Shown here: positions 35,241 through 42,200 of the stretch, one piece after another
Layout: each line of letters starts with the position of its first letter
Numbering within the stretch: position 1 is the first letter of the stretch
Assembly: GCA_902768985.1 (NCBI GenBank)
Contig: CACXNA010000016.1
Coordinates: forward strand, 62,001-126,000
Reading direction: 5' to 3'
Origin: an uncultured Bacteroidia bacterium
GTDB taxonomy: Bacteria; Bacteroidota; Bacteroidia; Bacteroidales; UBA932
DNA: 64,000 nt
Translations under genes and position numbers: made by a program
The notes under the pieces: model-generated
What the model was told of the DNA's origin: nothing
The model's input: only the letters and a program-made list of their open reading frames with translations
The model's database searches: none

Positions 35241-36119
35241 ATGCGCTATCTTGTCAAGCTTTCGTACAACGGCGCGGACTTCTGCGGTTGGCAGATCCAG
35301 CCCGATGCCCCGAGTGTCCAGCAGGCGCTCGAAAGCGCCCTATCCACCCTCCTGCATGCCCCCGTGGCCGTCACCGGCGCTGGCCGGACCGACACGGGCG
35401 TGAATGCAATCGGCTACGTCGCGCATTTTGACGCAGCCGGGGAGCTTGACACGCGTCAGTTATGCTACAAATTGAATGCCATGCTGCCTCGCTCGATCGT
35501 GATTCACGAAGTGGCCGCGGCGGCCCCGGATTTCCACGCCCGCTTTGACGCCACGCGGCGCGAATACACCTACTTCCTGCATCGCGTGAAGGACCCGTTC
35601 GCGGACGCATTTTCTTATCTTTATACCTTCCCGGGGGTGGATTTCGACGCGATGAACGCGGCTGCGGCGGCGCTGCTCGGCCAGCATGATTTCCGCTGTT
35701 TCGAGAAGACGGGCGCCGACTCCAAGACCTCCATCTGCACGGTCACGGAAGCCGCCTGGCACCGCTACACGCCCACGCACCTGCAGCTCACCGGCCGCGA
35801 CGGCGGCGACGACTACTGGTACTTCCGCATCGCCGCCGACCGGTTCCTGCGCAACATGGTCCGCGCCGTCGTCGGCACGCTCCTCGAAGTCGGCCGCGGC
35901 AAGCGCTCCGTCGCCGACTTCCAGTCCCTGATCCTCCCCGCAGATTATAGTCCATCCCCGCGAGGCAGTAGTGCGGGAGCGCCGGATCGCGTCAGCGATT
36001 ATCCGGCCATCCCCCTTAAGGGGGTGCAGGGGGTGAGACTGGATTCGCCGGCAGGGCGAAGCCTGGCCGGCGAATCGGCGCCGGGCAACGCGCTCTTCTT
36101 AAGCGACGTAAATTACTAG
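35241..36119 (+). CDS. truA: tRNA pseudouridine(38-40) synthase TruA
   Basis: Isomerises U38-40 in the anticodon arm of many tRNAs. 292 residues; starts MRYLVKLSYNGADFCGWQIQ. The catalytic Asp is in GRTDTGVNA (about residue 53). Further motifs: FHARFDATRREYTYFLHR, FRIAADRFLRNMVRAVVGTL, and the C-terminal SAPGNALFLSDVNY. The family is usually 245-265 residues; the surplus is about 30 residues (from SPSPRGSSAGAPDR to VQGVRLD, DNA 35950-36040), encoded by repeat-like DNA before the conserved C-terminus. Starts divergently from moxR. Confidence 0.94.
   Translation: MRYLVKLSYNGADFCGWQIQPDAPSVQQALESALSTLLHAPVAVTGAGRTDTGVNAIGYVAHFDAAGELDTRQLCYKLNAMLPRSIVIHEVAAAAPDFHARFDATRREYTYFLHRVKDPFADAFSYLYTFPGVDFDAMNAAAAALLGQHDFRCFEKTGADSKTSICTVTEAAWHRYTPTHLQLTGRDGGDDYWYFRIAADRFLRNMVRAVVGTLLEVGRGKRSVADFQSLILPADYSPSPRGSSAGAPDRVSDYPAIPLKGVQGVRLDSPAGRSLAGESAPGNALFLSDVNY
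35950..36075 (+). repeat. Repeat-derived insert and palindrome in truA 3' end
   Basis: Contains CCCCCTTAAGGGGGTGCAGG with a following GGGGTG (36011-36034), then the palindrome ATTCGCCGGC-N13-GCCGGCGAAT (36043-36075). The latter is the same arm sequence as in parC (20037-20060) and in the following spacer (36147-36218). The reading frame is kept. The conserved truA tail codons themselves lie in the last palindrome. Confidence 0.75.
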
Positions 36120-36146
36120 CCATCGTCAGCCCCACCCTCCATTTAC

Positions 36147-36218
36147 ATTCGCCGGCCTTCCCCCGCGGGCGGCCGGAAATTATTTTTCGTGCAGTTGCTC
36201 AACGCACGGCCGGCGAAT
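36147..36218. repeat. Palindromic repeat copy after truA
   Basis: ATTCGCCGGCC (36147-36157) and GGCCGGCGAAT (36208-36218) form an 11-bp perfect inverted repeat around a 50-bp AT-richer core that contains an additional CCGCGGGCGG stretch. Third occurrence of this arm in the window. Confidence 0.75.
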
Positions 36219-36224
36219 CCCGCT

Positions 36225-36620
36225 AACTGTGGGTGTTTTTTCCCACAGTTGGAGGGGTTTTGGGGAAATATACCTTCCCCATGAAAAGTCCCTCTGATAG
36301 CCACAGAAGGCCGAATCTCTGGTGAAGGTCCCGCCCCTAAAAACAGACCTTCCCCAAATATCGCCTTCACCCCAAGCCTAACCCGACAGGTGTCCAGGAA
36401 ATCGGTCACAGGTGCAAAAAAAGTGGATACCTGTCGGCGAAAACAGTGGAAAACGATAAATATCATGGGGAGGTGTCCAGAAATATTGCGTAGAATGGCG
36501 TTTTCCTGGACACCTGTCAGTATGGGAAATCTCGGTGCCGTTTTTGACGCTTTTTGGCGCCGACCCTGGTTATAAAAGTTGGGTCGGCACCAATTTGGGC
36601 TATTTCCGGTACCGAGATTC
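36225..36620. repeat. Dense inverted-repeat region
   Basis: A non-coding stretch of clearly lower GC than its surroundings, made of successive hairpins: AACTGTGGG/CCCACAGTT (36225-36250), GGGGAA/TTCCCC (36262-36280), GGTGAAGG/CCTTCACC (36321-36371), and a 17-bp perfect pair GACAGGTGTCCAGGAAA (36385-36401) and TTTCCTGGACACCTGTC (36502-36518) with related copies at 36421-36437 (inverted) and 36471-36484 (direct). AATCTCGGTGCCG/CGGTACCGAGATT (36528-36540, 36607-36619) encloses CCGACCC/GGGTCGG. No open frame here looks coding. Confidence 0.7.
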
Positions 36621-36638
36621 CGGGTCAAGCCCGGACTG

Positions 36639-36669
36639 CTTGTTATTCCGCTGATAATTCTTATTTTTG
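36639..36669 (+). promoter_or_regulatory. Promoter of a candidate small RNA
   Basis: CTTG (36639-36642), 19 nt, TATTTTTG (36662-36669). Matches the Bacteroidota promoter in both boxes and spacing. Predicted transcription start is about 36674-36676; no coding gene follows before a terminator. Confidence 0.75.
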
Positions 36670-36671
36670 TG

Positions 36672-36866
36672 ATGCCTCCCGGAAGAGGAGGAGACATATA
36701 GTAATTTAGCATTTGCTATTTATTCGGTTGCCCGAAACCTAGGAAATTTCACTGTCAACCCGGATAGGTCAGTGAATGTCTGCGCGTAGGCGTGGACTCG
36801 ACTTATCTAGTGTTGCGGGCTTCTCAGGGCCTCAGGGCATGGATTGGAAAAGTCCATGCCTTTTTT
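36672..36866 (+). ncRNA. Candidate structured small RNA (about 190 nt)
   Basis: Bounded by a promoter (36639-36669) and an intrinsic terminator (36836-36866), with no plausible reading frame. Local helices: AGACA/TGTCT (36691-36695, 36776-36780) encloses TAGC/GCTA, TTCGG-TTGC-CCGAA (36723-36736) and TTCACTG/CAGTGAA (closing a 15-nt loop with CCCGG), so a multibranch fold is likely. The length and isolated location resemble 6S-type or Bacteroidales-1-type RNAs, but I cannot confirm a family. It lacks the tmRNA, RNase P and SRP signatures I looked for. Confidence 0.6.
36836..36866 (+). terminator. Intrinsic terminator of the candidate small RNA
   Basis: GGCATGGA (36836-36843), 9-nt loop, TCCATGCC (36853-36860), then six T. 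A strong intrinsic terminator on the plus strand. The 36867-37049 stretch after it holds nothing I can identify apart from GGCGCCGCC/GGCGGCGCC palindromic DNA near 36948-36974. Confidence 0.9.
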
Positions 36867-37049
36867 GTTGTGCCCTGCCAGCCCCACCGAGTTAAGTCGC
36901 AAGTGCCATGAGAAGCGCAGCTTATGGCCAACAACACGAATCTTGGCGCCGCCTGGAGCAAAGGCGGCGCCACCGACATTTCCAACTGCCAGATGCTGTG
37001 CAAGACGCATAACCGTGCGAAGGGGAATCGATAATCAGCAAAAAAGCCG

Positions 37050-37057
37050 TATCTTTG
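37050..37057 (+). promoter_or_regulatory. -7 element before the DUF4421 gene
   Basis: TATCTTTG, 23 nt before the TTG start at 37081. No clear -33 box at 19-20 nt. Confidence 0.5.
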
Positions 37058-37080
37058 GGGAGTAAAAAGCTAACCGCATT

Positions 37081-38235
37081 TTGAAATTCAGGTTTTTACT
37101 CCTCTCCACAATCCTCGTCCTGTCGTCCTGGACGGCGTCGGGGCAGACGCGCGGCGTCGCCGGGCTGTGGCAGCGCCTGTGCGGGCCGAACCCCAAGCTG
37201 GACTCCGTCTATATCTTCCAGCCGTACAAGGGCTGGGGCGTGGGCCTGGGCTATGAACTGGCCGACAACGGGGTCAGTATCAATACCCTGGAGGAAATCT
37301 TTTCCAATCCCGTCAAAGCGAAGTTCGACTATCAGATGAGGATGGTTACCCGCCTGGCGCACAGCCTGGGTGTCAACGTGGCCTTCGGCCCGCTCATGGT
37401 GGGATTCATGCGGGAAATCGGTCCCGGCGCGGGGAAAAACAAGGCTTTCTCCTTCCGCTGGGATGCCAATTACTTCTCCCTGAGCGTTCGCCAGGCCAGA
37501 TATTTCGCCAGTCCCGGCGGCACCATGGTCATCGATATCCTGGCGCCGGCGGAGCAGGCTGAAAAGAAGGATGCCATTCCGGTCACCTCCAACCATCTGG
37601 CCGAAACGAGGTCCCTGGTTGTGAGCGGCATGTACGCCTTCAACCGGCACCGCTTCTCGTATCGCGCCGCCTACAACAGCCGCTCGATGCAGCGTCGCAC
37701 GGCCGGTTCCTGGATTGTCGCGGCCCGCTATACCTACGGCCTGACGGTCATCGATCCGGCGGACATCACCTTATTGACCCTGACCAACGGCCTGGGGCAC
37801 TTCATGACCCACCAGGCCTCGGTGGGAGGTGGCTATTCCTTCAACTGGGTCCCGTACCACCGCGACGCCGCCGGCCCGAAGGACCTGCGCGGTCTGCGCA
37901 ACCTGACCGTCAACCTCACGGTCGCCCCGATGCTCACATTCTACAACCGGGTCATCGCGGAGGAATATGTCCAGGAATCATTTCTTAACTATACGAATGA
38001 GATCGAACGCCGTTTCGTCAATGTCGGACACATCTCGCCGAATTTCATCGCGCGGGCCGGCATCTGCTATTCCGCCGGTCATTTCTTCGTGAACGCGTGG
38101 GGAGAATATACCAGTTTCGCCTTCCGCACCGATTCGCGTGAGCAAACGTATTCGAGCGGGAACCGTTACGTCATGTCCCAGCGCGGCGTATACACCGCCT
38201 GGGCCGTCCATCTCCAGCTGAATTACAGATTCTGA
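37081..38235 (+). CDS. DUF4421 family outer-membrane-type protein
   Basis: 384 residues starting at TTG (translated as Met): signal peptide FRFLLLSTILVLSSWTASGQ, then a predominantly beta-strand protein with KGWGVGLGYELADNGVS, YQMRMVTRLAHSLGVNVAFG and a C-terminal aromatic residue (LQLNYRF), as in outer-membrane beta-barrels. DUF4421 proteins are restricted to Bacteroidota and uncharacterised. No ATG lies near; the signal peptide begins exactly at the TTG, which supports this start. Its 3' end overlaps the convergent LD-carboxypeptidase gene by 13 bp. Confidence 0.83.
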   Translation: MKFRFLLLSTILVLSSWTASGQTRGVAGLWQRLCGPNPKLDSVYIFQPYKGWGVGLGYELADNGVSINTLEEIFSNPVKAKFDYQMRMVTRLAHSLGVNVAFGPLMVGFMREIGPGAGKNKAFSFRWDANYFSLSVRQARYFASPGGTMVIDILAPAEQAEKKDAIPVTSNHLAETRSLVVSGMYAFNRHRFSYRAAYNSRSMQRRTAGSWIVAARYTYGLTVIDPADITLLTLTNGLGHFMTHQASVGGGYSFNWVPYHRDAAGPKDLRGLRNLTVNLTVAPMLTFYNRVIAEEYVQESFLNYTNEIERRFVNVGHISPNFIARAGICYSAGHFFVNAWGEYTSFAFRTDSREQTYSSGNRYVMSQRGVYTAWAVHLQLNYRF

Positions 38236-39272
38236 GCGAGCTCAGCGCAGGCGTCCTCCGTCGCGACGGTCTGCGCCTGCCCGGCCACGTCGAAGCGCAG
38301 CGTCGCGCCGTCCGGGCGGACGTCCAGCGTGACGGGTGCGCCCAGGATCAGGGGCAAGTTCACGTCACCGTGGCCGGCGGGGAAGCCGCACAGGACCGGG
38401 ATGTGGCGGTCCCTGAGGTAGCCGCAGATGAGCTCCTCGACGCTGTCAATCTGCAGGTTGGCCTCGCAGTCCGTGAACTCGCCGAGGATGACTCCCTGGC
38501 AACGGTCGAAAACGCCGTTGAGGACCAGCGTGTTGATCATCCGGTCGATGTGGCTCATGTCCTCCTCCACTTCTTCGATGTAGAGGATGATGCCGCCCGC
38601 CAGGGTGGCGTCCGCTTCCGTGCCGAGCACTGGTGAAAAGGTGCTCAGGTTGCCGCCGACCAGCGTTCCCTGGGCGTGTCCGGGGATGCTGAGCGGATGG
38701 GCGGGCACTTCGTACTGCGGGACCGTCCCGGAGAGGAGGTCACGCAGCAGGGTGTTCGTCATGCCGAGGCCGTGGGACTTGGCCATCAGCGAGCACATGG
38801 TGCCGTGGATGCTCATCACCCCGGCGCGGTTCGCCATCCCGTGCAGGGTGGTGATGTCGCTGAAGCCGATGAGCCATTTGGGATGGGCGGCGAATTTCTG
38901 CAGCGGCAGCATCCGCGTCAGGTGGATGGTGCCGTAGCCGCCGCGGTTGCAGAGGATGGCCTTGATCGACTTGTCCTTCAGCGCCCATTTCAGGTCCGCG
39001 AGGCGCTCCTGGTCCGTGCCGGCGTAGTATCCCAGGTACTCCTTGCCCACGTTGGGGCCCAGGACGGGCTCAAAGCCCCACGCGCGGAGGATGGCGGAGG
39101 CGGTGTCCACATTCGCCTTCGACGTGAAGTAGGCGGGGGAGATGAGGGCGATCTTGTCACCGGGCTGCAGGGCGGGCGGCTGCACGCAGGTCAGCACGGC
39201 CTCGGGGCTGATCTCCCGGGCGCAGGACAGCAGCGCGGCCGCTGCGAGAATGAGGGGGAAGAGTTTTTTCAT
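38223..39272 (-). CDS. LD-carboxypeptidase (muramoyltetrapeptide carboxypeptidase), lipoprotein
   Basis: S66-family peptidase that trims the terminal D-Ala from tetrapeptide stems during peptidoglycan recycling. 349 residues. Lipoprotein signal with lipobox LLSC (Cys17). The catalytic Ser is in GFSDITTLHG and the His in AGHGDVNLPL, with Glu in YIEEVEED between. The lipoprotein signal implies periplasmic action, unlike cytoplasmic LdcA of E. coli. Last gene after folC and the alpha-2-macroglobulin gene, 12 bp downstream of the latter. Confidence 0.93.
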   Translation of the reverse strand: MKKLFPLILAAAALLSCAREISPEAVLTCVQPPALQPGDKIALISPAYFTSKANVDTASAILRAWGFEPVLGPNVGKEYLGYYAGTDQERLADLKWALKDKSIKAILCNRGGYGTIHLTRMLPLQKFAAHPKWLIGFSDITTLHGMANRAGVMSIHGTMCSLMAKSHGLGMTNTLLRDLLSGTVPQYEVPAHPLSIPGHAQGTLVGGNLSTFSPVLGTEADATLAGGIILYIEEVEEDMSHIDRMINTLVLNGVFDRCQGVILGEFTDCEANLQIDSVEELICGYLRDRHIPVLCGFPAGHGDVNLPLILGAPVTLDVRPDGATLRFDVAGQAQTVATEDACAELAQNL

Positions 39273-39284
39273 TCGGCAAATGGA

Positions 39285-42200
39285 TTAAGGAGCCACGGTG
39301 ACGGCCGGGCGGCCGTCATCATTAGCGCGGTAGTGCGGAGCATACAGGGATTCAATCACGGGGACGGGACACTGGAAGGTGCCTTCCTGGGTCACGAAGT
39401 ATTCTTCCGTGATCGTCGTATTCTCCTCCGGATAGCTGTCGAACCAGATCTCGGTGCGGTCGGCGAGCACGGTGCGGTAGCCCTGCGGGCTGAAGCTCAT
39501 CCAGCCCGTGATGGAAATCGGGTTGAGGCGCCAGCCGTAGTGGCCGGAGAGCTGGTCCACCGGGCGGAAGGCCGCCGGGCGCGGGGCCGTGAGCCGCACG
39601 AAGCTGCGGTTCTCCTCGTTCCAGATGCGGTAGGTGGCGGTAACCTTGTCGCCGATGTGCAGGACGTCGCCCTCCTGCAGCGTCCGCCCGTCGCGGCTGT
39701 AGCTGCACGCGAGGGTGAAGCCGTTGCCGGCGGCCTTGATCTGCGGGAAGGGCAGGGTGGTCGTGGCGGACAGGGCGACGACCTTCGTCTGGAGGGTCTC
39801 CTCCGTGCCGCGCAGCACGCTGCCGATGGCCTGGATATAGGCGGGATCGTCCTCCCAGTGCTGGGTCTCCTTCTGGACCATGATCCAGAGGCGGATGCCC
39901 TCGGCGACTTCGTTGTGGCCGCAGTCGGTCAGCAGGTCGCAGATGAGCGCATGGGCGTAGAGCTCGCTCTCAAGCAGGCCGCGCCAGGGCATGACGGCGT
40001 TGGGATAATAGATGCCGCCGCTGCGGTGCGGCTCGGCGTACTGGAGGAGCGATTCGATGTCCTTGTCGAGCGAGCGGCTGAGGCGGCCCTTGGCGAAGAG
40101 GGAAATGCCCCAGGCGCGGGCCAGCGCCGTGCCGCCTTCGCCGGTCACGAGGGCGCGCAGGGTCTTCATCCGGCGGGCCTTGGCGAAGACCCGGCCGTTG
40201 AGGCCGCGGACCTTGCCTGGCACGAGGTAGGCCTTGGCCTCCTTGCGGAATTCGCGCAGGCGCTTGCCGGTGGCCTTCGGGGCGAAGTCCACCTCCGGAT
40301 ACAGGGCGCGGACATGGAGGTACTGCTCCAGGCTGAGGCCGCCGCACCAGATGGGCCGCGCGCGGTCGCCGAGGAAGCTGCGGTCGAGGAACTGGACCGC
40401 AGCCGGGATGGCCTCCGCGAGCTGTTTCGGGCAGGCTTCGCCCATGTTGGCAAGCCGCTCCAGCAGGGTGGCGGTGAGGATGGGCGACGAGCTCATGCCG
40501 GCGAACCAGCCGAAGCCGCCGTTGCTGTTGCGGCAGGCGAGGATCTTCTGAACCATGTCGGCGCGCTGCTCCGCCGTGGCGGCGGAACCCGCGGAGCCGG
40601 GGAGACGGTCGATCAGGAAGTTGGCGTAGAGCGCCTCGGACTGGTCGAGCAGGTTTTCGCTCGCCGGCAGGACCTTCTCCGGGACGGCTTCCCGGATCAT
40701 GTCGAGGATGGAAATCTCGCGCAGGGCCGCATCGGCGCCCGCCACGTTGACGAACTGGCCGCGCAGCGCGGCGATGACCGCGTCGCGGTCCATCCCGGCG
40801 AGCAGCAGGGCGGAGTGCGCCTCGGTGATGGTCTGCACGGCCGGGTGGACCGGCATCGTCACGAACACGGCGTCGGAGCCGTAGTCCGCGTTGTCGGGCG
40901 TGAAGCTGATCAGCAGGCCGAGCTCGCGCACCTGCGGGGCCGTGAGCTCGCAGCTGAAGTCGGCCGTGCCGTTCGCGGGGACGCTGAGGTGCTTGCTGCG
41001 CTCGCCCAGCACGGGCGCGGTCTTGTAGTCTTTTCCGTTGAGGAACCGGACGCTGACGCTTCCGGGAATGGGGACGCCCTTGCTGCTGGACACGGTCACG
41101 CGCGCCACGTAGCGGTCGCCCTCATAGAGGAACTGCGGCTGCACGACGGCCACCTTGACCGGCAGGGTCACGACCATCTCCTGGCGGAGCGTGGCGTTGC
41201 GGAAGGCCTTGTCGTGCGCGAAAAGCTGCACATAATAAGTGGAAAGCTTGTCGGCGGTGCTGAAGTTGAACGTTACCACGCCGTCCTTGTCGGCGCGCAG
41301 GAAGGGCTCCCAGGCAATCGTATTGGCGAAATTCTCGCGCACGGGGACATTCTCGATTCCTTCTTGCACTTCCATATCCCGCATGAATACGACGCCGTCT
41401 TCGTCCTCTTCGACCAGCTCGTCCATGACCATGGCCGACTCCACCGCGGCGCCCATCGGCGCAGCTCCCTTGGCCAGGACGTTCCGCTGCCGGCCGTAGC
41501 CCAGGACGGCGTTGTCGAAGCCGAAGGATTCGTCGGTGCCGACGGTGCTCTCGTAATGCACCTGCGGCAGCGAACGCCGGGCCGGGCCGAGGGTGACCCA
41601 GCTGTTGCGCTCGATGGTCTCCGTGCTCTTGTCGAAGACGGTCGCGGCGACTTCCACGCCGGCTGCGGTGAGCAGGGTGAAGCTGTAGTCGCGGTGCGGC
41701 GCCGTGGTGTCCAGGAAGCGCGTGAAGCGCAGCGGCAGCGCGGAGATGACCTTGGGTTTGTACGAGGAGACGGAATAGGTGAAGGACCGCTCGTCGCGGA
41801 ACCAGAACACCTTGAGGATCAGATCTTCCGGATAGTTGGCTTTGCGCGCGAAGCGGATGACCTGCAGGGAGCCGGCCTTGCCGCGCTCGCCGCGCAGGGT
41901 CACGATGCGCTTCTCGAGCAGGCGGTTGCCGTCGCCGTAGAGCTCGACGACGACCCAGGTCGGGCCGGTGGTGGCGCCGACCTGCAGGGCGATGCCGTCG
42001 GGATCGTCGATTTCCTTGAAGAAGGCGCGCACGTCCATGTCGAGGGCCGTGTCGCTGTCGGCGGCCTTGACGAGTTCGATGCTGGCATCGTCGTCATAGC
42101 TTTCGCCCGCGTCGCTGACGGCCGTAGCCGTGGCCCGGATCTCATACAGGCCGGTCGGGAAGCGGGACAAATCGATCGGGAGGGTCTCCCGGTTGGGCGC

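Noticed and set aside
36143-36712. A 189-codon minus-strand frame in the intergenic repeat region
   Set aside because: It spans several inverted repeats and the predicted sRNA promoter, has Pro/Cys/Arg-rich chance composition and no plausible start signal or homology.
36672-36866. tmRNA, RNase P or SRP RNA
   Set aside because: No tRNA-like ends or tag reading frame, none of the conserved RNase P core motifs, and no GGAA-capped SRP helix were found.
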